Shown: piece by piece, positions 33,894 to 45,077 of the stretch
Layout of the letters: each line of letters opens with the position of its first letter
Numbering within the stretch: position 1 is the first letter of the stretch
NCBI GenBank assembly: GCA_035578175.1
Contig: JAQMRL010000003.1
Location: forward strand, 93,040,469 to 93,104,468
DNA length: 64,000 nt
Reading direction: 5' to 3'
From: Catonia carolina
Lineage: Eukaryota; Arthropoda; Insecta; Hemiptera; Achilidae
Notes under the pieces: model-generated
Databases searched by the model: none
What the model saw: the letters and a program-made list of their open reading frames with translations, nothing else
Told to the model about the DNA's origin: nothing
Made by a program: the position numbers and the translations under genes

Positions 33894-35357
33894 TGTAACG
33901 GCCCCTCTATCTACATCGATAGGTTGGTAGGGGCGTTAACAAAAAACAGGAAAGGAAGCTAATAAAACAAATAAATATACTCAAGTTGCGGTTGCATAAA
34001 ATTCGTTTCAACAAAATATTAAATTTAATTAAAAATAAGAATAATACAGTAATAGCATATAATGGTAAAAATCAATAAAAATTATAATGTTATTTACTTT
34101 TATAAAAACATGACTCAACTTAGTTAATGAAGTAATACACAATTTAATAAAAATATCCAATTAATATTCAAAGGCTAAGTTATAAAAATTGCTTATTACC
34201 AAAATATTTACCTTTAACAATAACTGCCCTATTTTGTAAATAATATTTGAAATCAACCATGGTTGTTAAATTAAGAATAGAACATAAGAAAGTTTGGCCA
34301 TTTTCCCTTTTTTTATAATAAATAAGACTGAGAAAAATCCAGCGAATACTGGTAAGACATTTGAAAAATATAAGTTTTGTAATGGTGTTTAAATTAAAAA
34401 AATATATTAAAATATAGAATACATAATGAAAATTTTATAAAACTGCTTTAGTCATTTTAATGCAAAGGCTACTCTGCTGTTTAAAAAAAAACACGAAACT
34501 GACAAAATAAAATAGTTAATGTTTTACTCAAGAACATGCTTGACCAAAGTAGATCCGTCTGTCCGTAAACCATCAATTGAACGGCCACAACATGTTGGCA
34601 GCAGTAAATGAAAATCGACGCAATAAGGTTGATTCAGATGTAAAATTAAATAAATAATTATATACCATTCTTTGCAGTTTTTTAAACAAATACCTCCTTC
34701 CAATTATTGAAAATAGATGGACTCAGTAGCGTTTGCATTTTATTTGTTTTTGTTTTACTAGATGATGAACTATCTCATTTCTATTTTAATTCTTAAGGTT
34801 ATGCACGGGGAATCGAACCCTGATAATCGTAACAATTTTCAATTCAGAAAGACATAGTTCAAGTTTAATAAACACGCACAAACACTTTAAATCACCAGTA
34901 ACCCGTAAGAGTTCTCAGTTCTAGAATGCTATCAGCCAATTAACTTTTTAAAATTTAATTTTCGGCATAAAAAGAATTACAATTTCATTTTTAAACATAT
35001 TGCAGAATCCGAAAAGACTTTAAAAAATAGATACGGAAACTAATAAATTAAAACCGCAAAACAGACTGTTCATACATAATGAATCAAACACGATAAAATA
35101 ACAACGAAACTTTTTTACCAAAAAGTATAAAACAAAAATAGGCCCGTAACATTACGCAGTCGTAATGCACGTCCTTACATTTCGACAGTTGAAACACAAC
35201 TCTACTAGTAACAGAAAAGTATTTCAATAAATTCGCTAGCTCTCGGACACAACATAAAAGTAGTTAATAAATCAGCTGATAAGCAGATAATTAGAACAAT
35301 CGCTGAAAAATAAAATTTAATATTAAATAAGTAACGGCCTGAAAATCAGACGTTACA
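33894..35357 (+). repeat. 1.46-kb direct repeat, copy 2
   Basis: Homologous to 32,253-33,713 along its whole length, including the left hairpin and the GGGTTCGATTCCCC motif on the minus strand near 34,810. Its right-end hairpin is GTAACGGCCTGA with TCAGACGTTAC: the stem sequence differs from copy 1 but still pairs. Confidence 0.85.
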
Positions 35358-35410
35358 GTAACAAATGCCCGTTTCATTAATTTTTTCGTAATTATTCACG
35401 TTTTAACAAA

Positions 35411-35579
35411 GCCGGCCGCATTGGCGTAGTTGATAACGTGCTCGCCTCTCATCATATGGTCTTGGGTTCGAATCCCATTCAGGCACGGCATATTTTCATA
35501 CGTTACAAAAACAAATTTCATCCTTCACCGTCTGCATTAGCAGTAATTACAGAACAGTCGGACGTTAAACAAAAAAAAA
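35411..35579 (+). repeat. SINE-A copy with tRNA-like head
   Basis: The head GCCGGCCGCATTGGCGTAGT and TGATAACG matches an A-box region, and GGGTTCGAATCCC is a canonical B box. The body contains GTCTGCATTAGCAGTAATTA. The tail is CAGTCGGACGTTAAAC followed by nine A residues. The left flank GTTTTAACAAA and right flank GTTTCAACAAA form an imperfect target duplication. It would be transcribed by RNA polymerase III and moved by a LINE. Confidence 0.85.
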
Positions 35580-36639
35580 TGTTTCAACAAAATAGTTGTT
35601 CGCCGTGACGGATAAAATGTAATGACGGAAAACGGTAGACGGATAATCGGTTACTCTACGAAAAAAGAGCCTACTTTTTGCGTACAATAAAAAGGTAAGC
35701 GGGTTACCTTGATGGAATGCTGAAATTCTAAATTACAAAGATGATGATTCCGCATTTGACTAAAGATTTGAAACTCATTAAACCCCACTATTACTGTTAC
35801 AAATACCAATATAGTCACTAATGGTCAAGAAGTTGATATGAATTTAAACAAAAAAAAAATTGGCAGAAGTTAAAGACCGTAACTCCATACGTCAGGTTAC
35901 AGTTTCAAATAAAATAAAGTGACTTTGTGTCCGCTGCTCACGTATACTTATTCCTTATTCAGAACAAAATCCAGGATTATGAAGTCCCCGGTTGAAAGAG
36001 AACAAGACGCAAGTAAAGAAATCAAAGAAAAGTTTTATTTTTCCATTTTTGTTTCAGTATATGTGTGTTAGTGTGCACTATATATAGGATTCTGGGTTTG
36101 TATGTTACGAGTTCAAATATATGTGTTTGTAGTGTGAGTTTAGGAATCGATATAATATAAAAGGAAAAAGCAGTTTTGAGTCCACCTTCTCAATAAGATT
36201 GGTCAGACGGATTGATCAGAATCAAAGTAACCTATTACGCTACTTTTAGTTCAATTGATTGTAACGTAGATTATTTTATTCCCTTTGATCTATTGTCAGT
36301 TTCGTTTCATTTATGTAAGTTCTTCGTATTTGAATTATTTTTCAATTTGTTTCAAAATGGGATGTTAAGTGTATTTTAATAAACTTAAAATATTTATGCA
36401 CCATTAAGTAATTTAAAGATATAAACCTTTCCTTCAAGTAAAATTTCTTTAAGAGTATAAAATCTACAACCCCAAAATGAATTCTATAATGCAAACAGAA
36501 TTTTCTACTTTGTCCGGAAAACGGAAAATGTTCTTTTTGACACATTTTTTAAAGTTCTTTCTGCATAACTGATTCTAGATTTCAATTCCCTTTACAGTAT
36601 TACTATTTATTATACATATTTTATAATATTATTTAATAA
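35580..36639. other. Unassigned sequence
   Basis: No gene or element recognised. Confidence 0.35.
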
Positions 36640-38165
36640 TATTAAAGAAGAATGCCTAAAGCCAGATCATATTATGAAGAAAACCTGGATGACTGGAGAA
36701 ATCTTGGAACTTATGAACAAGAGAAGAACTTATAAGAACAAGAGTGTAGAATACAGAATGGTTCAGCGGGAAATTAGAGGAAGAATTAGAGAAGCAAAAG
36801 AGAAGGAAAAGATGGAATTATGTCAGGAGATAGAGAAATGCCAGGAGAAAGGGGACAATTTTAATTTACACAAAAAAGTAAAGGAAGTGGCTGGAACAAG
36901 AAGAAAGAGAACGACACAAGTACTTACGGATAATGAAGGAAGAATAATCACAAACAAGATGGAAGTGAAACAAGTTTGGGAGAATTATATCCAACAACTT
37001 TTCTATGACTAAAGGCCAAGTGCTCCAATTGTTGAGGGGGATGATGGCCCAGCGATTTTAGAAGACGAAGTATGCGCAGCCGTGAAAAATGCAAAAGAAC
37101 AGAAAGCTGTAAAACCTGATGGAATACCAGCCGAAATAATAAAGCTCTTCCAAGGGGAAAATTTGAAATGGCTTACTGCTTTATTTAATAGAATATATAA
37201 TAGCGGAAATATACCGCAGGAATGGTTAAATTCGGAATTTATAACTCTTCCCAAAAAACCCGGAGTAAGGAAATGTACAGATTTTCGAACTATTAGTCTT
37301 ATGAGCCATCCCCTTAAAATATTCCTTAAAGTGATTCATGGCAGAATATACAAAAAGTGTGAAGAACAAATATCCGATTCTCAGTTTGGATTCCAACGAG
37401 CCGTTGTAACGAGAGAGGCCCTTTTCTCTATACAGGTACTGTTCCAGCGTTGCCGTGATGTAAATTGTGACGTTTTTGTCTGTTTTGTCGACTATCAAAA
37501 GGCGTTTGATAGGGTGCAACACGATAAGATGGTTGAAGTGCTCAGGAGGACTGGAATAGATGCAAAAGATCTTAGAATTATTATAAACCTGTATTGGAAC
37601 CAGATCTCTTCAGTCAGAGTGGAAGATGAGAGTACAAAATAACGTGAAGATTTTGAGAGGCGTTCGTCAGGGGTGTATACTGTCACCAGTAATTTTCAAC
37701 GTTTACTCAGAATACATATTCCGAGAGGCAGTGCAGGGCATTGAAGAGGGAATTACGCTAAACGGGGAGAAGATCAATAATATTCGATACGCCGATGACA
37801 CTGCTATTTTCTCGGATAGTATAACCTGTTTTCAAAGGTTAATGAATAGGGTAACAGAACATAGCAGAAAGTATGGTTTAGACATTAACATAAGCAAAAC
37901 GAAATTTATGATTATTAGCAAGCATACGAATATAAGAGGGAATATTAAAATAGATGGTGTACCCCTGGAAAGAGTTAAGCAGTATACTTACCTAGGCAGC
38001 AATGTAAACGAGGATTGGGATCACTCGCAAGAAATTAAGATACGCATAGAAAAAGCCAGAGTGGCCTTCAACAATATGCGCAAAATTTTCAACACTCACG
38101 ACCTTACACTTGCTATCAAAATGCGTCTCCTTCGATGTTATGTGTTCTCTGTACTGTTCTACGGC

Positions 38166-38199
<34 letters not shown>

Positions 38200-38640
38200 G
38201 TTTAACGTCCGACTTCTACGGTTCTACGGCGTGGAAGCTTGGACGCTCACTGAGGCCTCAGCCAGGAGGCTTGAAGCCTTTGAAATGTGGCTTTATCGAA
38301 GAATGTTACGCGTATCATGGAGGGACAAAGTCACCAATGTAGAAATTCTTCGAAGGATGAATAAAGATAAAGAGGTTCTTGACATCGTGAAAGTGCGAAA
38401 GCTCCAATACCTGGGACACATTATGAGCAATGAGAACCGTTACGTGTTGCTCCAAAAGATTCTGCAAGGAAAGGTGTATGGTGCGAGAGGTCCCGGTAGA
38501 AGAAGGATTTCATGGTTGAAAAATCTAAGAACGTGGTTCAACCAGTCGACGACCCAACTTTTCAAATCAGCTGTTTCCAAAGTCAGAATAGCCATCATGA
38601 TAGCCAACATCAGAACCGGATAGGCACCATAAGAAGAAGA
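36640..38640 (+). pseudogene. 5'-truncated LINE reverse transcriptase
   Basis: The relic starts before the RT domain, with a basic linker (MKKTWMTGEILELMNKRRTY at 36,674). The RT follows: KPDGIPAEIIK, then FVDYQKAFDRVQHD (catalytic aspartate, about 37,490), then GVRQGCILSPVIFN, and YADD at about 37,788-37,799. The C-terminus reads MRLLRCYVFSVLFYG and, after an insertion, VEAWTLTEASARRLEAFEMW, ending IANIRTG and an AAG-rich tail. Lesions are an in-frame stop at 37,010-37,012, one frameshift near 37,640, and a 65-bp SINE-tail insertion (38,167-38,231) that by itself accounts for the last frame change. No endonuclease domain is present. Confidence 0.9.
38167..38231 (-). repeat. SINE-A tail insertion with 11-bp duplication
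   Basis: About 32 T residues followed by GGTTTAACGTCCGACT are the reverse complement of the SINE-A tail (GTCGGACGTTAAACC plus poly(A)). The host sequence GTTCTACGGCG occurs at 38,156-38,166 and again at 38,221-38,231, an exact target duplication. Only the last ~22 bp of SINE and its poly(A) were inserted, antisense to the LINE. Confidence 0.9.
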
Positions 38641-38738
38641 AGATACATATTTTATTTTATGTGGATTAAGAATGTTATAAACAGTTCATTTTTCAATGAC
38701 TCTTTAAAACAAAGACAGCATTATTATTTCTCTTATTC

Positions 38739-38925
38739 TGTACTTCTCTTCTTCTTTTTCCTCCTTCTCCTCCTCCTTCTCCTTCTACTTCTCCTTCTTC
38801 TTCTTCTTCTTCTCCTTCTTCGTCTTCTTCTTCTCCTTCTCCTTCTCCTTCTTCTTCTCCTTCTTCTTCTTCTTCTTCTTCTACTTCTTCTTCTACTTCT
38901 TCTTCTCCTTCTTCTTCTTCAAGAG
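38739..38925. repeat. Polypyrimidine (CTT/CTC)n tract
   Basis: Almost pure C/T triplets on the plus strand. The poly-leucine frame across it is an artefact. Confidence 0.97.
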
Positions 38926-38929
38926 CAAC

Positions 38930-39880
38930 CTGATAAGATTTATTATATTATTATAAATTGGAGTAAATTATAAATTAAAATAATCTTTAATTGTTAATAT
39001 CTCTGTAATTTAGTATAATTTATAAACCATTTAGTTTAATTTTCTACATCTTTTCTAAATTTAGTTTTAACTATTTATTTAAATGAAAAACTTCCTAGTT
39101 TTTCCTTTGTCAATAAATCTTATTTATGTTGGGTTAATTTATTTGAAATTCAGGAAATTGAAAGTAGGAGTTTAATGTTTTCTTTTCTCTAGAAGAGTAA
39201 AAACCCTCTGCTTTTACATTAACTCGTAATATGGGGGTAGACTATAGTCTATGTATGCTTCTACACAGATGCCTTTATGCTGCACAATAAGTTGATACTG
39301 TTAAAGAAAGTGCTGCCAGAAATTACATTAGCATAAGTGATTTTTCTTGTTTAAATTTATTGCTTTAAAAAAGAATAGCCAGATTCGTGCGTGTCTTTCT
39401 CTTTTTATGTCTTTCTCATCGTGGTACTTACAGCCAAGTGCGTAAGCATGTGCAAACGTTCACTCAAAATACATGAATAAGCCTTTAATAATAATAAAAA
39501 ACAATCTCATTGAATCTTTTGTCAATACTTTTCTTTAATTTTGTTTTATGTTAAATTGTTTCACACATTACCGATAATGCGGACAGTGAAATCTAATAGA
39601 TGGGCCGACTGATAGAAAAGATGCCAAACATTGTACCATTGTAAAATGAACAATTGTACAAACTATGGAAGTTATGGTAATTCTTAATTACTATAACTTC
39701 CATTACTCAGTACAAGCCATTAAATAATGTAAGGGGAAAACCCTCCTTGTTAGAATAAGTTACATTAGAATTGTAGTTAGTAAGTTGTAAATATAGCCAA
39801 CGGTCAATCATCTGATATTATTTAGACGGGTACATTTCTCCCGCTGTGTTTTTGGGGCTTTCTTCCACCTACCAACTTTC
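38930..39880. other. Unassigned AT-rich sequence with a hairpin
   Basis: At 39,665-39,703 two 18-bp arms (ATGGAAGTTATGGTAATT and its near-perfect complement) flank a 3-nt loop. Near 39,224, ACTCGTAATATGGGGGTA repeats a motif found beside the palindrome at 11,846. No gene recognised. Confidence 0.5.
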
Positions 39881-39894
39881 AGCCATTCATTGGA

Positions 39895-40050
39895 GTAGTT
39901 CTCCTTCCCGTTGGCCCTCCAGGTTGGTTGAACGGTTGGTGGAAGAGAGAGGCTTATCAACCAGAGGTTTCCTGGTTCGAACCCAGGAAATTCACAATCA
40001 GTTCCCTTGGGACTTAAAAGTTGATCAAAGGAGTTGTTAAAAGAAGAAGA
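39895..40050 (+). repeat. SINE-D with tRNA-like head
   Basis: GGTTGGTTGAACGGTTGG may be an A-box region, and CCTGGTTCGAACCCAGG is a near-perfect B box within a T-arm-like stem. The body ends TTGATCAAAGGAGTTG and the tail is AAAAGAAGAAGAA. The AAG tail resembles the tails of the AAG-tailed LINEs in this window. Boundaries are approximate. Confidence 0.55.
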
Positions 40051-40336
40051 ATTTGAAGAAGATACTAAGAGAACGAGAAGTGTAGGAGAATGAGGAGTGA
40101 CGGAGAACGAAGAGAAGAAGAAGAAGGGGACACATTTAATTCGAGATAAATTCATTGGTATATTTATTAAGGGTTTTTAATTTCTTGTTACTTTCTCTTG
40201 CCTATATGAATATATAGGAGGAAACGTAGGTATTGTTTTCATGTCGATTTTTCGAAATCGAGTTTTCACCTGATCTACACGTTTTCAGACCCCCTGAACC
40301 CAAAAAACATGTTTTTAACGATTGGTCTGTGTGCGT

Positions 40337-40373
<37 letters not shown>

Positions 40374-40396
40374 CGGGTGTGTGCGTGTGCGTGCGC

Positions 40397-40468
<72 letters not shown>

Positions 40469-41063
40469 AGAATATCTCAAGAACGGAACATCGTACGAAC
40501 TTGAAACTTGAAACTTAAGTTACATACCACTACCGGACCCGACACGAACATTTTCATCAAAATCGGTCAACCGAAAGTATTAGTTTATTCGTGTCATTTT
40601 TCACTTCTTTGCAATTTTCTCAAAAGCTGGTCCTACGATTTTTTTTAAAATCGCCTCATTTACTAAATTGTTTATGCTCTACAAGATAGGGTAGGCGCCA
40701 TGTTTGCTGAAATTCTTGAGGAGGCTGTTTTCACGTAAAAACAATTGTTTTTGTAAGCTTGCGACTTTAATATGCATTTTAGCGCAAACATTTATACAAT
40801 AAAACATGTAGAGAATTTAAACAACTAAAACTTAACTACTACTTAATTTCTACAACTTTTATTCTTAACAATTTTTTTGTATAACGTTTAGTTTAGCGGT
40901 AATTAGCGATTTTCTGTTTTTTTACGAAAAGTGTAAAAAATCGATTTTTTTTTTAAGTTTTTAGCCTTAATATGCATTTTACGACAAATGTATATAATCA
41001 AATTAATAGGACATTAGAAGATCTACAACTTTTATTTAAAGCATTTTTCTGTACAGATCCTAG

Positions 41064-41681
41064 TGTTACGTCCCAGGTTCGTGAAATAAAATTCAAAAGC
41101 TTTTATCGAAAATCCAACTAGTGTTTTGTTTTATTCAAGAAAGAAAATCTTATCAGATCCAATGTTGAAATATTTAAAACAATTAAAATTCTTAAAACAA
41201 TTAAAATTCTTAAAAAAAATTAAAATTCTTTAAATTCAGTTGGAGTAATTATTAAATCTTCTAAAATACTTTCATCAAAATAAAGTTGAAAAAAATTAAT
41301 AAATTATTAATATTTTGTTTACTTTTTTTTTATAAAAATTGTATATCACCTATCCCTTTAAAAGTTTTAAAAGAGAGTGAGGACAACAATCCAATTTATT
41401 TAAATTAAGAAAATTGTCTTTTTCTTTTTTTTTTGTACTCACATCTGACGTTGTGTAAATAAGATCATCTGGTGGTACATTGATGTTGATGCTGTAAGAG
41501 TGTTTATGTTTACGTTGGAATGTCGTTACGTGCGTACTGTTCGTTATGTTTTGTTTTGTTTTGTGCGTACTGTTCGTTATGTTTTGTTTTGTTACGTGCG
41601 TACTGTTCGTTATGTTTTGTTTCCACTGTCCGTTATGCGTTAGGTGTTCGTATGTGTATCTCCTATTACAATCCTATTACA
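41064..41681 (-). repeat. Gypsy 2 3' LTR (618 bp)
   Basis: In plus orientation it starts TGTTACGTCCC and ends CCTATTACA. It contains three copies of a GCGTACTGTTCGTTATGTTTT-like repeat where the other LTR has two and a partial, which explains the 9-bp difference. Confidence 0.95.
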
Positions 41682-41700
41682 ATCTTCCCCTCCCCCCGGA
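41682..41700 (-). promoter_or_regulatory. Gypsy 2 polypurine tract
   Basis: On the minus strand, GGGGGGAGGGGAAGAT directly abuts the 3' LTR, as required for priming plus-strand DNA synthesis. Confidence 0.85.
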
Positions 41701-41949
41701 GAGTAAAGAGAAGCACACAGTACGTGTAAGCAAAATAAAGGGGGTGAGTGTTAAAATGAAAAAGAGAAGATGAGTATGTAGCAGTTGTCGGCTTGAGATG
41801 GTAATATACATTCATTTGGGGCCCCATTCAATAAAACATTCAAACAACATGCAAACAGCATTTTTTTTTTTTTTTTTATTACAATCATCCCAAACTCGAG
41901 GATCGCTACAGACAGCACCTAAAAATAAATTATGTAATTTATGAGTATA
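41701..41949 (-). other. Gypsy 2 3' non-coding region
   Basis: About 250 bp between the pol stop and the polypurine tract, with a long T run at 41,862-41,878. No envelope gene. Confidence 0.7.
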
Positions 41950-44900
41950 CTATTTAACTTTTTTAATATTAGAAATATGTTCTTTAGTGATATCTCCTCC
42001 TACAGTCTTACGAAGTAATGCTGTAACTGGAGTAGAGAAGCCGATGATATAAAAAGGTTCAGACCATCGATACGCCATTTTGGCACAAATATTTTTTCGT
42101 TTTGAACTAACGGGGTGAGTTTTTAGCAGAACTTTATCTCCCACTGAAAATGGATTGGGATGGCGTGTAGCATTATATCGACGTGCCATATCATTATGTG
42201 ATTTAACTAGTTTTCTTCTAATATCACACATCATATTACTAGAACGTATAGGATTTCTATGGAGGATATCTTGGATATTCCATGCTCTATCTAATGGAGT
42301 GTGAGCTGGAAAAGTATGCAATATGTCAAATGGGCATTTCCCATGAGCATTATGTTGAGCCATATTGAAAGCTAATTGAAACCAAAATAAAGATTTGTCC
42401 CAAGTTGCTTGAGTCTTTGCATGATACGCAATAAGGATAGACCTAAGATTTCGGTTTAAACGTTCTGCATGCGATGGTTGAGGGTGATAGGGTGAGAGGG
42501 TGGTTCGTTTTATGCCTAAATTGAAACAAAAGTTTTTAAACATTATGGAATTAAAATTTTTAGCATTATCTGTGACAATCAATCTTGGAATAGAATAACT
42601 TTGGAAAATACGTTTTAATTCATGTATAATAGAGGATGTATTAGTGTTTTTTAACGGGGCTAACCATGTGAATTTTGAGAAACTATCGACTACCACTAGA
42701 ATATATTTATATCCTTGATTGGTTTTTGCTAGGCTACCGACGGTATCAATAAACAGTGTGTCGAATGGCGCTGTCGGAACTCTGGAACTGAGATTTCCCC
42801 ATTTATAATTTATCCCAGGTTTGCTTCGTTGGCAGGTCGTACAAGCCTTGACTTTCAGAGGAATTTCTCGATATATAGCTGGCCAATAAAAATATCGTGT
42901 GATTTTGTGTATAGTTTTCTCAACACCTAAGTGTCCACCAATCTCCGAATCATGAAAATATTTAAATACTAAATCTTTTAAGGAGTTAGGGAGAACGATT
43001 TTGGTTGGATTATTGTTTTTATCTTTTAAACATAGGACTCCTTTGGACAAACAAAATTTACTATCTCTTTGTTGTTTTTGTTGTAGGATAAAAGTATCCT
43101 GTTCCTGATGTAGTTTGATATCTGTAAAAGATAGGGGGAACTGCGATAATAAAGTATTAATATAAGTTATATCCTGTGAGATATCTTCATTATTTAAATC
43201 ATACATCCTCGATAATGCATCGGCAACATTATTATCTGAACCACGGATGTGATTAATTTTAAATTTAAAGACAGATATTCGGAGTAACCATCTAGCTAAT
43301 CTACCTAACTGTTTTGGTTTGGAAAGAAGCCAGGCTAAGGCTTGATTATCAGTTTCTAAAAGAAATTCGCGATGTGTTAAATAGGTCCTGAAATGATCCG
43401 TTGCGAAAACAACTGCAAGACACTCTCTTTCATATGCTGAAAACTTTCGTTCTGCTTCTGTTAGTGTTTTAGAAGCATACGCTATAGGTTTCCTAGATCC
43501 TTCTTGTTCCTGAAGTAGGACAGCTCCTAGACCTGTATCAGACGCATCCGTCTGCAAAATGAAAGTTTTGGAAAAGTCTGGAATTGCTAATACCGGTGGA
43601 TTAGCGATTGCCTGTTTGAGATCTTCAAACGCAAGTTTTTGAGCGTCGTGCCAGATAAACGGAGTGTTTTTGCGACGTAATTTATTTAGTGGTTCAATTC
43701 TATCAGTATAATTTTTGATAAATTTGGAAAAATAATTAACCATACCACAAAATCGATGTACTTGTTTTACTGTCATAGGCTGTGGGTACTGTAATATTTT
43801 TTGTGTCCTATTTGAGTCTATAGAGACTCCTTTGTACGACAATACATGTCCGAGAAACGGTATTTCATTTACAGCAAATGTCACTTTATCAGGATTAACT
43901 GTAATGCCAGCTTTCCGTAAAATTGACAATACTATTTTGATATGTTTAACATGCTCTGTAAAACTTTTTGAATATATTAATATATCATCCATATAATTAA
44001 ATACAAATTTATATTTAATATTTTTGAATAATGTATTCATAAGGCGAGTTAAAACTTGCGCACCAGTCGACAAACCAAAAGGTAACCTTTCATATTCGTA
44101 CAAACCATCTGGTGTACAAAATGCAGTAATTTGACGAGATTTTTCTGTCAATGGGATCTGATGGTACGCTTGTGCTAAATCTAACGTACTAAACCATCTT
44201 GCATTGGAAAACCATTGGAACGCATGATTTATATTCGGCAAAGGTTGTGCCTCTGAATCAATTATTAGGTTAACTTGACGATAATCTACAACTAGACGAC
44301 TAGTTCCGTTTGGTTTCGGAATTAAAAATGCTGGGGAAGAATAGGGGGAAATACTTTCTCGAATTACCTTATCTTTTAATAATTTGTCAATTTGTTGTTT
44401 CATTTGAAACGTTTTTATCGGATTTAAAGGATAGGGTCTAGATTTAATAATTTCATTATTTTTAAGTACAATATCGTATTTCAATACATGAGTACAACCT
44501 AATTTAGTTGTAAGAACATCAGGAAATTCTTTACATAAATCATTAATTGTATTTTTAATATACTCACTTTGTTCCACGTTGTTAATTTGTTCTGGAGATA
44601 GGTCGGTTAAGTGAAATTGTTTACCTCTTGCCCAATCAAAAGTTATGAAAGATTTTGTTGGGTTAACTATTGCGCGGGTTGTTTGTAAAAAATTCATCCC
44701 GAGTATTATTCGGTGTTGTAATTTAGATAATATTTTAAAATTCACTTTCCATGATAATTTTTGAAGATTAACCTTAATCCAAATTTGTTTATTTATTTTT
44801 AAAGGAAATCGATCAGCTGTGAGACAAATTGTATTAATGTTTTCTTCCTCTATAATTGCCTTTTTATTTTTTAAAAATGTATACAGTTGTTGATTTATAA

Positions 44901-45048
44901 TATTATGGGTGGAACCTGAATCGATAAGGGCATTAAATATGTTATTTTTAATTTTTATTGGTAATGTTTTTAAAGAATAACTACAATTTAACTTATTTCC
45001 TTTCAAGTTTAAATATTTACTTGAATTATTTTTACAAATGCACATCAT
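41950..45048 (-). CDS. Gypsy 2 Pol (1032 aa, intact)
   Basis: Polyprotein that copies and integrates the element. The aspartic protease has DSG at residues 43-45. The reverse transcriptase runs from about 205 to 405, with D290 (STLDLAQAYH) and the catalytic YMDD at 352-355. RNase H has D501 (QTDASD), E542, D567 (ETDNQALAWLL) and D610 (VADALSR). The integrase has an HHCC finger (H699, H706, C736, C739) and a D,D-35-E triad (D768, D827, E862). A GPY/F-like segment, YRWSEPFYIIGFSTPVTALL, lies at 993-1012. No chromodomain is seen. Pol is in the -1 frame relative to gag and the frame is open back to the slip site at 45,081, so the listed Met need not be an independent start. Confidence 0.97.
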   Translation of the reverse strand: MMCICKNNSSKYLNLKGNKLNCSYSLKTLPIKIKNNIFNALIDSGSTHNIINQQLYTFLKNKKAIIEEENINTICLTADRFPLKINKQIWIKVNLQKLSWKVNFKILSKLQHRIILGMNFLQTTRAIVNPTKSFITFDWARGKQFHLTDLSPEQINNVEQSEYIKNTINDLCKEFPDVLTTKLGCTHVLKYDIVLKNNEIIKSRPYPLNPIKTFQMKQQIDKLLKDKVIRESISPYSSPAFLIPKPNGTSRLVVDYRQVNLIIDSEAQPLPNINHAFQWFSNARWFSTLDLAQAYHQIPLTEKSRQITAFCTPDGLYEYERLPFGLSTGAQVLTRLMNTLFKNIKYKFVFNYMDDILIYSKSFTEHVKHIKIVLSILRKAGITVNPDKVTFAVNEIPFLGHVLSYKGVSIDSNRTQKILQYPQPMTVKQVHRFCGMVNYFSKFIKNYTDRIEPLNKLRRKNTPFIWHDAQKLAFEDLKQAIANPPVLAIPDFSKTFILQTDASDTGLGAVLLQEQEGSRKPIAYASKTLTEAERKFSAYERECLAVVFATDHFRTYLTHREFLLETDNQALAWLLSKPKQLGRLARWLLRISVFKFKINHIRGSDNNVADALSRMYDLNNEDISQDITYINTLLSQFPLSFTDIKLHQEQDTFILQQKQQRDSKFCLSKGVLCLKDKNNNPTKIVLPNSLKDLVFKYFHDSEIGGHLGVEKTIHKITRYFYWPAIYREIPLKVKACTTCQRSKPGINYKWGNLSSRVPTAPFDTLFIDTVGSLAKTNQGYKYILVVVDSFSKFTWLAPLKNTNTSSIIHELKRIFQSYSIPRLIVTDNAKNFNSIMFKNFCFNLGIKRTTLSPYHPQPSHAERLNRNLRSILIAYHAKTQATWDKSLFWFQLAFNMAQHNAHGKCPFDILHTFPAHTPLDRAWNIQDILHRNPIRSSNMMCDIRRKLVKSHNDMARRYNATRHPNPFSVGDKVLLKTHPVSSKRKNICAKMAYRWSEPFYIIGFSTPVTALLRKTVGGDITKEHISNIKKVK

Positions 45049-45077
45049 ATGTTTATGGTCAGTACATTTGTAAACAT

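Larger units (their letters stand above)
32253..35357 (+). mobile_element. LTR-like pair with 180-bp centre (TRIM-like?)
   Basis: Two direct repeats, 32,253-33,713 and 33,894-35,357, flank 180 bp of GC-richer DNA. Each begins TGTAACGG and ends CGTTACA, so the ends are TG...CA. No gag or pol is present. This could be a terminal-repeat retrotransposon in miniature. However, there is no target duplication at the outer edges and no convincing primer-binding site, so a tandem duplication of another kind of element is equally possible. Confidence 0.5.

Noticed and set aside
32253..35357. A CRISPR array or satellite
   Set aside because: Only two long copies with a linker, in a eukaryotic context; no short regular repeats with unique spacers.
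35411..35480. A functional tRNA gene
   Set aside because: A and B boxes are present but the acceptor and anticodon stems do not fold as a tRNA, and a SINE body and tail follow.
36342..36545. 67-aa minus frame as a gene
   Set aside because: No motif, no splice sites and no repeat or family similarity; typical chance frame.
38512..38973. 153-aa frame with a long leucine run
   Set aside because: It is LINE sequence in a wrong frame, then the CTT tract.
40202..40518. Cys-Val and His-Thr repeat frames on both strands
   Set aside because: They arise from the TG/CG microsatellite inside repeat R1 copy 3.
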